A stretch of DNA of 64,000 nt, from NCBI GenBank assembly GCA_034401795.1, contig JAVVLW010001343.1:1-64000 (forward strand). Direction: 5' to 3'. The translations under genes were made by a program, and so were the position numbers. The notes below the pieces were generated by a model, which did not search any database, was not told the DNA's origin, and was given only the letters and a program-made list of their open reading frames with translations. Origin of the DNA: Chaetoderma sp. LZ-2023a. Lineage: Eukaryota > Mollusca > Caudofoveata > Chaetodermatida > Chaetodermatidae. How positions within the stretch are numbered: the first letter of the stretch is position 1; each line of letters opens with the position of its first letter. Shown in pieces: positions 11,063 through 20,879 of the stretch.

Positions 11063-11146
11063 CATCTCACGCGATATTCCTTATATATTTTTTTTGTATT
11101 AGAGCGATGTGGTATAAATGTAAATGTTAATGTACATTTGGCTAAA
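11063..11146 (+). promoter_or_regulatory. Module A copy 2: leader of the zinc-binding ORF
   Basis: Near-identical to 10190-10273. TATAAA at 11113-11118 lies only 34 bases before the ATG, too close for a normal promoter of this ORF unless the leader is very short, so module B upstream is the likelier start site. Confidence 0.5.
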
Positions 11147-11455
11147 ATGGCCAGCAGTACAAACCTTGATGGATCAGACACTGGGTATGTGCGGTGTCGT
11201 TGGTGTTCCAGCGACATCCGTGACACCATATGCCGACGGTCGAAACACGAGAGGGTCTGTAGGCGTATGATCAAGAAAACAGAACCTAAAGAGATGGTGT
11301 ACACCTGCAAGGAGTGCTATCGTCTATTACCAATCAAACAGTATCCGCATGGGTGTCCTGTAATCAGTGATACTCCGACTGATACACAAAAAGCAAACAT
11401 GTCGCAGTTTGTTACCAAACTGACAACCGCGCCTGTGTGGATCTGCGAAGAATGA
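11147..11455 (+). CDS. Small protein with two putative zinc-binding motifs
   Basis: ATG at 11147 (GCTAAAATGG, good context) gives 102 residues. Residues about 14-35 contain C-R-W-C then SKHERVC, a C-x2-C-x14-H-x3-C pattern. About 30 residues later YTCKECYR...YPHGC gives C-x2-C-x10-H-x-C. The C-terminus is short and uncharged up to VWICEE. I do not recognise the family. Two CCHC-like clusters in a short basic protein suggest nucleic-acid binding, by inference only. It shares promoter module B with the broken C2H2 ORF at 7999 but not its sequence. It is undamaged in frame, unlike its neighbour, and is followed by AATAAA at 11528. An extension to a TTG three codons upstream is open but unlikely to be used. 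Confidence 0.55.
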   Translation: MASSTNLDGSDTGYVRCRWCSSDIRDTICRRSKHERVCRRMIKKTEPKEMVYTCKECYRLLPIKQYPHGCPVISDTPTDTQKANMSQFVTKLTTAPVWICEE

Positions 11456-11527
11456 GACCTATCTCAAAACACGGCCCTTTTCAGGGCCCACAAATCATTC
11501 GAAAGAGAACTCTTTATCTGTTCAAAA

Positions 11528-11533
11528 AATAAA
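11528..11533 (+). promoter_or_regulatory. Candidate polyadenylation signal
   Basis: AATAAA 73 bases beyond the stop codon at 11455, correctly placed to end a short transcript of that ORF. Confidence 0.4.
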
Positions 11534-11689
11534 ATAACCCGCTTCACACATGCATACACAAGCACACATTCTGATCCGTCAAAAGTGGTCGATGGATGCT
11601 ACTGTTCTAAATGGGCATCTGTACGCTATTGTTCGCGGTCGATTAATGCATTGCCATTGACAAGGAATGCATTTTGTCCATATTTTTGA

Positions 11690-12186
11690 AAATTTGATAA
11701 TTAAATGACTGCCATTTTAGAGACATAAATACGATAGATAACACTATCTATATAATAGCATAGGAAAACCTCCTGTTTACGTGTCTGATTTTTGAAAATT
11801 AAATGACTGGGAACACATTTTGCTGGCCTAGGTAGCATTCCTCCCTCCTCCTTCGACCTCCGTTATAAGACCCCCTCTCTCTTACCTAACATCGCCTAAT
11901 AAGAAATTTACACAGTCAAATCGTTTTCAAAATATTCAGCAACCAATCAATTTATTCAGCAACCAATCTAAATATTCAGCAACCGATTATCATAATATTC
12001 AGCAACCAATTATCAAAATATTCAGCTACCACTCAAATTATCAAAATATTCAGCAACAAATTATCAAAATATTCGTACATCATGCATACCTTGTAAACAA
12101 GTACGCTAGCATCGCCCTCATAATCATCCAGCAATATCAACTGAAGAGGAATACTATAGCATTCCGCCTCAACTGACACAGGCAGT
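11690..12186. repeat. Repeated fragments and short tandem AAATATTCAGCAACCAAT units
   Basis: AATTAAATGACTGCC...CTATATAATA duplicates 9790-9860. From about 11925 to 12075 a ~20-30 bp unit (TTATCAAAATATTCAGCAAC) is repeated five or six times. No gene is seen. Confidence 0.6.
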
Positions 12187-12246
12187 CAAATTATTTTCAA
12201 AATATTCAACAGTTTTCCTGTATGGTATCGATGAAAATGAGATATA

Positions 12247-13911
12247 TACACCTGTGCAAAAGTTAAGCACCACCCTATTTTTACGCACATGCGAGGGTAT
12301 ATTCATGTGCTATGAAGAAAGCAATAGCATAAACATTTATGTACCCATCCATCTTAGTGCAAGAGGTAATAATGCAACTAGAGGAATGCTGATTATGATG
12401 GTGGGGAAACACTGTATGTTTTTGTTTGAACTTGAAAACGAGGCCTGAATATGGTTACGTTGACACAACTGACAACTATTGCCCTACAGTTGACACACGT
12501 GGCTAGATTGTCATTAATGGTGTCTGAAAACGAAGTTTAACATCTGTGCACGAGTTTGAGACTGTCATTATTAATACCGGGTATATCCACCTTGTGCCTG
12601 GATGACGGCCTGGACACGACGTCTCATGCTGGTCACCAACCGACTGATATGCCATTGTGGTATTCGTTGCCATTCAAGATGGAGTGCGTCTGTTAATTCC
12701 TGTAGGTTCTGCACAGGAGGATCCCTCCTTCTCACCATGTTTCCCAGAATGTCCCAGATATGCTCAATAGGGTTCATGTCAGGGCTCCTTGCTGGCCATG
12801 GTAGGGTTTCGATGGCATTCTGGCGGAGGTATTCATGCACAGCTCTAGCACGATGTGGTCGGGCGTTGTCATCCATGAATATAGGGTGGGTTCCAGGTGC
12901 ATGATTTACAAAATGAGGGACCACAACTCTATCCAGTATGGAATCTTGATATCTTTGTCCATTTAGTGTTCCAGGTACAGTCAACAGATCCAGCTTACAA
13001 TCAAATGAGATGCACCCCCATATCATAACGGAACCTCCACCAAATGGAACTTCTTCCATGATGTTACGTTGGTCGTACGCCGTGCGTCTGGACCTCCATA
13101 CACGAGTTCGACCATCTGTGGCATGAAGTAGGAACCGACTTTCATCGGACCAGTGTACCCGTCTCCAGGATCTCATGTTCCAGTGTCTTCTTTCGTTGCA
13201 CCACCTCAGACGCTCCTCTTTGTGGTGTGCAGTGAGGAGAGGACGTCTGACAGGTCTCCTAGCTTTCATGCCAGCAGCATACAGTCTCCTTTTGACGGTA
13301 GACATTGACACTCTATTGCGCGTTTCCCATTGCTGGCTGAGCACTCTGCTGTTGGTGAATGGAGATCTCCTAACAAGGCGTACTAGGGCTCGATCATCAC
13401 GGGCAGTAGTCTTCTTCGGTCTTCCAGATCTAGGCCTGTCCTTCACCTCATTAGTTTGCCCATGTTTTGCACTCAAACGACTGATTACAGTATGGTTAAT
13501 GTTCAGCTGTCTGCCAATCTCTCTGCATGACATACCAGTGGTATGCATGCCTATGATTTGCCATTTCACACGATCAATTAACCTTCGTCTTGCCATAGCG
13601 GTTCACAATCAAGAGCTAATTCTCTCTGTACAAATAAACCACGGTCATGAACACAAAATTCCTAATCTTGTCGCCTAAATCTGTATGTAATGTTCTACAC
13701 CTCAAACTGGACTTTTACATAACTGAACACGTGTGCTGTTTCCCGCCACGCACGGACATCAAGCGGCGTGAAGTCATGCATGCATGCATGTGCATTTCGT
13801 ACTTGGAATTATGTCAGCTAACGCGGGGACAAAAAGTATGGCAGCCTAGTTGTACCATCATGTTTCTACGTTCTATTGTTTTTGCTGGTGCTTAACTTTT
13901 GCACAGGTGTA
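12247..13911 (-). mobile_element. Full-length Tc1/mariner-superfamily DNA transposon, copy 1
   Basis: The 1,665-bp element has 26-bp perfect terminal inverted repeats beginning TACACCTGTGCAAAAGTTAA. It is flanked by TA, the classical Tc1 target duplication; comparison with the empty left arm (near 5391) fixes the symmetric boundaries. It contains one intact transposase ORF on the minus strand. A second copy at 23290-24948 differs by two small deletions and a few substitutions, so transposition was recent. Confidence 0.95.
12571..13596 (-). CDS. Tc1-type DD34E transposase, intact
   Basis: 341 residues, the usual Tc1 transposase length. Residues about 8-45 form the first helix-turn-helix (MSCREIGRQLNINHTVISRL). 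SGRPKKTT at about 57-64 is the GRPR-like linker, and 65-115 forms the second helix-turn-helix, together the paired-like DNA-binding region. The catalytic core shows D151 (HWSDESRF), the glycine-rich GGGSVMIWGC at about 186-195, D243 (MDDNARPH) and E278 (SPDMNPIEHIW), with exactly 34 residues between the last two. This enzyme cuts and pastes the element at TA sites by binding its terminal repeats. All motifs are present with no stop or frameshift, so activity is plausible. Confidence 0.95.
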   Translation of the reverse strand: MARRRLIDRVKWQIIGMHTTGMSCREIGRQLNINHTVISRLSAKHGQTNEVKDRPRSGRPKKTTARDDRALVRLVRRSPFTNSRVLSQQWETRNRVSMSTVKRRLYAAGMKARRPVRRPLLTAHHKEERLRWCNERRHWNMRSWRRVHWSDESRFLLHATDGRTRVWRSRRTAYDQRNIMEEVPFGGGSVMIWGCISFDCKLDLLTVPGTLNGQRYQDSILDRVVVPHFVNHAPGTHPIFMDDNARPHRARAVHEYLRQNAIETLPWPARSPDMNPIEHIWDILGNMVRRRDPPVQNLQELTDALHLEWQRIPQWHISRLVTSMRRRVQAVIQAQGGYTRY

Positions 13912-14742
13912 TATATTCATCGGTGAAAGGGTTAACTTTTTTAACCCATGATACAATCCACTGGTAGCTGTTGCTTACTAACAGCTTACAGGCAATCTCT
14001 AAATATTCTACAGTTTACTAATAACGTTAGCGACGAAACAGTCAAATTATTTTCAAACATCAATACCGTAATTTCTCATACATCCTCAACCTCTTACGAC
14101 CTCCATTATCGGACCACCTCTTAAACTCTATTATTTTACATTACTCTCTTATTATTTTTACAACGGTAGATAACCGCGGAGGGGGGGGGGGGGGGGGGGG
14201 GTGTGCACCGCCACTACGTTTAAACATAAAATACACAACTTTTAAACTTTTAAGGGTTAACTAATTCAAAATAACACCGATATCGCGCACTTCAACACTG
14301 TTCCCAAACTCTAAAACGACTGACGTTATTGCAAATGCAATATTAAGTATTTAAAAACAATTTGCGCGTAATGACGGTTAAAAGTCAAAACGTTTTCAAA
14401 ATATACAACAAAAATAGTTTACTAATAACGTTACCGACGAAATAGTCAAATTATTTTCAAACATCAATATCAGTCCGTATTTCCTCACCCTTCCTCAGCC
14501 TCATACTCCCTCCTCCTCCTCCTCCTCCTCCTACGACCTCCATAATCAGACCACCTCTTAAACTCTATTTTTTTACATTACTCTCTTAATATTTTTACAA
14601 CGGTAGATAACCACGGAGGGGGGGGGGGGGGGAGCGCTGCCACTACATTCAAACGTAAAATACACAACTTTTATACTTTTAAGGGTTAACTCATTCAAAA
14701 TAATAGAACATTCCAGTGTTGCAGATTCTCAAATACGTGTGA

Positions 14743-14833
14743 ATATAGTCGCCATTGTTATCTAGAAAAACGTGGCGTTATAGTCGCCATTGTTCTCTAG
14801 AATGCGTGTGCCCCTGGTCGCCATTGTTCTCCA
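14743..14833 (+). repeat. Three ~36-bp tandem units
   Basis: TAGTCGCCATTGTTCTCTAG-type units occur at about 14745, 14781 and 14816, just outside the right arm. No coding content. Confidence 0.7.
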
Positions 14834-16937
14834 AATGCTAGAAAATGAAATGGAGCGTTTTGATTGGTTAAAACCACATTCCAACGAAAAGAACAATAGC
14901 GACCAGCCCCACCCATAACTACTCATGTGACACCGTTATCCGATTATACTCTCGGGCGTTCGGATATGTAATCGAGGTACCGAGCTTTAGCCTACTTGTA
15001 CTGGTAGCATATGCATGTACGTTTCCAAACACAGGGGCAGATCCAGGAGACCATTTTATGTGTAGGGGGTGGGGGGCAGGTGTGGGAGGGAGATGGCGGT
15101 ACCTCGAAACAGTGGCAGTACCTCGAAGCACACGCACACACCTCTCCCGCAATGTTCAGAGATGGGCGTTGTACAATACTATCCTGGCTGACCATTCAGG
15201 GAAATCCCCCCACTCCCTCAGGCCCACCACTGAACTTGTGCCATTAAGTACAACATACCCCCTTACATATTTCGATGAATGTGCCCTTTGTTCTATGGGG
15301 TCCCCATTGGTAGATTAAGCAGCCTAATATATTTTAAGACACTATGTGTCTTTAGGATATATATATATCCCAGGGTACATACTACATACATATATAGGTT
15401 TCTCTAAAGGAATTTCAAATATCTGTCAAATTATTCCTTCAGCTTTTGGATTTGGATGAGCTGGTCTGATCAACCAACTCTGATGCATTCATTTATGGCC
15501 TAACATAATTAACCCTTGTGCACCCGGAATCTCGAGGTGACTAGCACATTGTCTAATTGTCGAGTAAGATGTAGCAGCATCTCTTAGGAAACATCTGTCC
15601 ATGATTGTATGATTATGTAATTATGTATTATGTATATATTTATGATTGAGGCAAGTATAGCTACAATGTACTTATAATCAGATAGGCATACTTTTCAACG
15701 GGATGACAAGAGTCGCACTTGCTAGCAGGACGATAGGAATCTAATAATAGTTTGTGCATGTAGGCTATAATGATGAATCACAATTCAGATATGAATACAA
15801 TTCCACTCAAAGTTAGAAATGATGTAATGTAGAGAGGCGAGCATGGCGCACAATTGCCCGCCATATATAACGTCTAGGGACGTCATATATCGATGTAGGA
15901 TAATAGCGACCGTTATGAGCAACGTATATGGACGTCATATATCAAGGGTTGATAAACGCTGTTGGTTAGATAATCAACATGTACATTTAGTATCAGAAAA
16001 AAAGGAATAGTTTATAAGTATGTGGTAACAATAAGCAGACACAATATTAATATAATGTAGGAATGGACAGACGAAAGGCTTTGGAACTAGCCAGTTACCA
16101 TAGTAACGGAATTAGATTTTGAATGACACTCATGATATAATTACATACGGTTACTAGGTACGAGGTACAGAGCTAGAGACTATAAACAAGTAGGATTACG
16201 TAGAATAAGCTATAGAAATGTCATACAAATCGTCAATGAGAGATATTAGTTATGTAATATATCGACGGCTGAGTTTCATACCAAACCTTGCGTTTATGCT
16301 ATAGAAATATATAGACTACAAGCAAGTATGCTTGCGTAGAATAGACTGCAGAAAATACATACAGTTCGCAGATGGAGGTTATTAGGCATGTAATTTAGTG
16401 ATGACCGAGTTTCTTAAGAAACTAGATTAGTTAGTGACGTCAAATGACACCCTTTGCGTAGATTATGGTTGAGCCCGATCTATTAATATCTCTGATGAAA
16501 CATCATAGGCTTTGGGCCTGAGTTTGCCGCCAAACCAGGAATGTGATCGGCGACAGACTTGTTCAAGCACAAATTAGGGTGTGTTAGGGTTCTAACTACG
16601 TGTCACATACTAATGCGCAGGGCAGTATGCACCCGCAACAAGGGGAACTAATATGAAAGGTGTGCGTGAACTGTGCTGTGGTCAACTAGATGAAAGTAAG
16701 GATATGCGCAAGAGAGAATGTATATAAACTTCTGCAGAGCGGCACTTGTATGATTTTTACCAACGTTCCTCTGTGAGTACATGTTTGAGGTAGCTCGTGT
16801 TAGTAAGTTGGATAGATTGTTGGCTTGAATTATTTGAATAGAATAACTTAGAAATTATCTGTACATTTTGTATAAAGTTTCATTTGATGGTGATTTTGCC
16901 TTGAAATTCATCTCTATAGTACCGTAAATTAAGTATA
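14834..16937. other. Unassigned intergenic DNA
   Basis: The right member of the 22-bp direct repeat lies at 14958-14979. Two GGACGTCATATATC phrases occur near 15885 and 15937. TATATAAA at 16721-16728 is an isolated TATA-like word. ORFs here are short and domain-free. I see no convincing gene or mobile element. Confidence 0.5.
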
Positions 16938-16943
16938 TATATA

Positions 16944-16985
<42 letters not shown>
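16938..16985. repeat. (TA)n microsatellite
   Basis: Short alternating TA tract with one interruption. Confidence 0.9.
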
Positions 16986-16986
<1 letters not shown>

Positions 16987-19900
16987 TCCTTTGAGGACAA
17001 CTACACACTCCCGTTCCTAGATGAGTCAGATAGGTTAGGCAGGCCCGGATAGTCAATATAAATTTTCTTCAGTGTTACCACTCGAAGAAGCCAAGTCGAC
17101 TATCATTTTCATTCACCATTAGAGGCAAGTGTAGTCTCAGCTACACAACCAGTTTACCTCTAGTAGCGACCGATCGGTTTAGCATTGTAGCAGATTGTGT
17201 TTTGGCGGGAATCGACATTAGATCAGTTTGGCTCCAGAATAGATTAGCTTTTGGCAGGAACCGGTTAAAAGTGAAAAGGCAACCGACTGACCGACGTCAG
17301 ACGGTCCCAGAAATATACAAGCTGAATATTCCTTACATCTTAAATTTCTTTATTATTATTCCGTACTAAATTTCTAATTCCTTAATATTATTCCGATTTT
17401 CATCTGACCTTCGGTATGTGACGGTGATTATAACTTCCTCTTTGAAAAAAATTCAGATCAAAAGTTAGTGAATTTGACAATGAACAACAAATCTCGTAAA
17501 ATCCATATATACAGGTTTTAGTCGAATTATATGATTAAAATTGTGTCATTAAAACGTGCCACCATTGTTGGCGACGCACAGACCAGACATGTGTGATCGT
17601 TATCAGCTGAAGGACAAGTCAGCTGAGCTAAAGATGCAGACCCCAAGAATTACATCAATGAACTAGTCCTAATCTCACGCTCTACATATATACTGGCCAA
17701 GTGTCCATTGGATTGTTACAGATATTGACATAATACGTAACCACTACTTTTTACCGATGATTCTTTCAACTGCATCTCATTGTTTTGCATTATAATTTAG
17801 ATTTGCAAGTTAGCAGTCAGAGCATCGTTTTGGAAGGGAATTATGAGTTAGCCATTGTGGTTGAAGCTGTCTAAGCTTGAAGCGTGAGTCTAGGTACAGA
17901 CGCTGAATACCTTTGTCACATTAAGGTCAAGTGTAACCTTATTTGGGGGATGTAGTCCTGGGTTACTTAGCCTCAGCAGGAACATAATTTATAGTTGTTT
18001 TCGTTGTTTATAGTGAATGGAGGTGCAAAATAAAGTATTCAACATCAGACAGAATTTGTTCATTTGCATAAACCCCTCCCACACACCCCACCCCTGTAAT
18101 TAAGTAGCCATGCACAAGAAATTGACTTGGCAAATATATACAACTCGAACATTAATGGAGACAGCAACTACTTTCTTCGTGATATGCCAACAAACGTTTC
18201 CACGCACACTCGTAAAATTATTCTCACCATGGGATGGCAACAGACTTTTACACAGATATGTTGATCTTCCAGAGCAGTGACAATTACTTTCACCATGAGA
18301 TGGCAACAAATGTTTACACACGCATGCACACGCACGCATGTATACACACGCGCGCACGCGCACACACAATCTGTCCTTGACACAGTAAATGCTAGTATCC
18401 CAATTTTAAGAGTACACAGGAAAGTTGTTGGCTATTTTGAAACTAACTTCGACTGGAACCTTTTCCTGCCATATACTGAAACAGCTCCATGGCAAGTTTG
18501 TTATCCCCATTTTTTCGAAGAAAATTGATGATTATGACACTATGCCGATGTGCCTGTATTAGCGCACATGCGTGTTTGTGTGTACTGGAATTGATTATAA
18601 TGCACCTTCTCCGAAACGGATTGCCTTGGCCTGAAGCCTCTACGTACATAACACTACCCAGTAAGAACTTGAGAAATCCTGATGCCAAGCATAAGGCATA
18701 TGCCCTGACGTCATTCAGATAGTTGCCGTCACCATACACATGCATCTAACTATGATAGGATAGTGTAAGATGCATTATTACCGGACTTGTTGGCATCCTA
18801 AATCGAGAACTGGTACTTGCTGGTCAGCATCACGCTACGTGTTGTGCATATCTGAGCTGAATATGTTAAAACGTTTCGTCCGTTTAGACTGTTTAAAATT
18901 CTATTAATAACTTGCAAGTTTAATACCCAGCCAATATAGAATATTGTTATATCCCTGAAATCATCATTTGTTCAGCATTCTGAGGCTATCTTCAGCTCTC
19001 ACCTGTCTTACAAAACTACATAGGTATCCCGAAAATAAGGAATCCTTCCCTCTAGCATCTTATGCTGGCGTGCTAGCCAGAGACTGGCACACCGGACATT
19101 AACGCACCTATCTTAGTGTAAACAAACCCTGATTCGCTAGATGAGTGAGCGAGGAGTGACATGACACATCCGGATTATATATAAGCAGCCTCGCTCCATG
19201 GATTTGAGGAAGATCATTCTCCGCATGGCTGGTACATCCACAGAAAGCCTTGGAACTTAGGTAGCCATCTCTGATAGCCTACTTCACCCAATGCTGCTCA
19301 GCTGACAGGAACTCTGGGCAGCTCAGTACAGAGCCGTCTAAGTGTACGCATAAGTTGGGATGACCCTGGTGGTACCCGCACCATTTTAGAAAACTCACTG
19401 AGGCATCAGCAGGTTAACAACAACAACTAAAATTAGAAACACCTCAGACTGCTGAAGATTGTGCTGTGATTGGCTCTGATTGCCTCTTGTACTAAGCTAA
19501 ATATGAGGCCACAATATCTTGATCAGAGTGCTGACTACTGATCATCTCAGCACTCGGAGCTAAGACCGCACTCCCAGGTTGAGTAAACCATCGATCCATC
19601 TACCTTGAATTCAACAATCAGCTGGAGCAAGTCATACTAAGAACTAACAATTGTGACATCTAAGACCGCTACTTAAGCGGACCTCTGTGAACTGAATACA
19701 GGCCACAACTGGGAACAAAACCTAATATCTTTCTGTTGTGAGATTAACCACCAACTGACTCTGCAATCGCCACCTCGAATTGTATAAAGAAACTCTACTG
19801 TTATTCATCTCCATTCATTCATTACTATTTTACCGCATTATTGCGACTGTCATTATATGTTTGTATTTTGGTGATTCATTGTGGCTGTTTATAAACTGTG

Positions 19901-20513
19901 CATTATTATTTTGTTATTTGCCTGTCTTTGCTGTTTCATTTCGTGGGCCATGACATTCGGAACCATTTCCTGGAATTGACTGAAAATGGTATTAACTACC
20001 ATGCGGTTCTACTGCGTCACCTCGCTGTGAAAATCTCAACTCCGCTAACATAACTCATAAGTAGATTGACTTCACCATATACCATTTAATGCGTGCTTCC
20101 TAATTGCACATTGTAATAGGAACAACTAAATTGTGCCGAACCGAACCTCTTACTTAGACGACATAACTCCTATCTCCATGAGCCTCCACAGATAGGTAGA
20201 AAGAGTCGTAACACCATTCTCCCGCACTCACTGCCATCAGTCCATATAGCTGACTTTGCTGAAGCACCAGTTTTACCCATCGTCGATATACTACATATAG
20301 CATAGGGAAAGCACATGAGAACTTGTTTTCTCGATGCTCGCCCCACAAAGGTGCTCATGGGCTATTCACTTGGGGATATTGTGCATCACTTCTACCCACC
20401 GCCATCTCCTGTCTTAACCATTCGTTCTATTAAGATGAAACATTTTGACAGTGACCGCACTAAACATTCTTGTGCTTGGTTGTATATCTTTAAGCAATAC
20501 ACACTTCTGATAA
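16986..20513. other. Unassigned intergenic DNA
   Basis: There is an alternating purine-pyrimidine CACACGCATGCACACGC patch at about 18310-18368 and a TATA-like TATATAAGC at about 19178. ORFs of up to 100 codons carry no recognisable domain. Possible LTR remnants near 16.6-17.3 and 19.0-20.0 kb were considered but no matching second LTR, primer site or coding region could be seen. Confidence 0.45.
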
Positions 20514-20790
20514 GCTGTTAAATATTTTGAAACCAATTTGACTGGGTGCTGTTGCTGCCTAAGGCAGCAACAGCGCCCAGTCAAAGTAGTTTCAAAACAT
20601 TCAACAGCATGTTTATTAAATAGAAAAGAATTACAAAGACATACAATTCATACAACGTGTCGGAGTATTTGAGATTTGGTGACGGTAGATGTGGAACCCT
20701 TTTAATGATTGTGACATCATCATATACGCGCTGAGCTGATTATAACGTCATACGAGGTCAGATGATAGATGGATACTCTGGAAAGGTGAA
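20514..20790 (+). repeat. FB1 foldback (best copy) with its 3' tail
   Basis: Positions 20514-20608 are a near-perfect 95-nt hairpin: outer arm GCTGTTAAATATTTTGAAAC, inner arm GACTGGGTGCTGTTGCTGCC, loop of one or two bases, then the complement. The tail follows (TGTTTATTAAATAG..., ATTGTGACATCATCATATAC, TGATTATAACGTCATACGAG). Same arrangement at 28.7 and 48.4 kb. Confidence 0.85.
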
Positions 20791-20879
20791 TTGTTGGAGA
20801 TAAGATGCAAAACAAGAGGCCAAAGGGCATGTGGCGCTCACCTGGACCATTGGCATTTAAACCATTTGCATTTAAATAG

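Larger units (their letters stand above)
12187..14716 (-). repeat. Right arm of the inverted repeat, interrupted by Tc1
   Basis: Positions 12187-12246 and 13912-14716 together are the reverse complement of 4614-5457. This arm keeps both module copies with poly-G tracts (about 14180-14202 and 14618-14632), so it is the more complete arm. It lacks ~75 bp (CAGATTAGTAACAAAATATT...) that the left arm carries near 5271-5345. Confidence 0.85.

Noticed and set aside
12254..12448. 64-codon plus-strand ORF beginning in the Tc1 terminal repeat, identical at 23297-23491
   Set aside because: It starts at a GTG inside the terminal inverted repeat and has no homology I recognise; conservation is explained by recent transposition.
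12602..12904. 100-codon plus-strand ORFs overlapping both Tc1 copies
   Set aside because: Antisense shadows of the transposase; they have no domain of their own and their identity at both sites only reflects the near-identical transposons.
4614..14716. Calling the inverted-repeat unit a Maverick/Polinton or an integrated virus
   Set aside because: None of the diagnostic genes (protein-primed polymerase, integrase, packaging ATPase, capsid) is visible, and the ends and target duplication are not established.
16560..17320. Solo LTR
   Set aside because: A TATATAAA word and some promoter-like text exist, but I found no matching TG...CA ends, no second copy and no target duplication.
19000..20000. 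LTR or internal retroelement leader near the TATATAAGC word
   Set aside because: No partner LTR, no convincing primer-binding site and no gag/pol-like ORF nearby.
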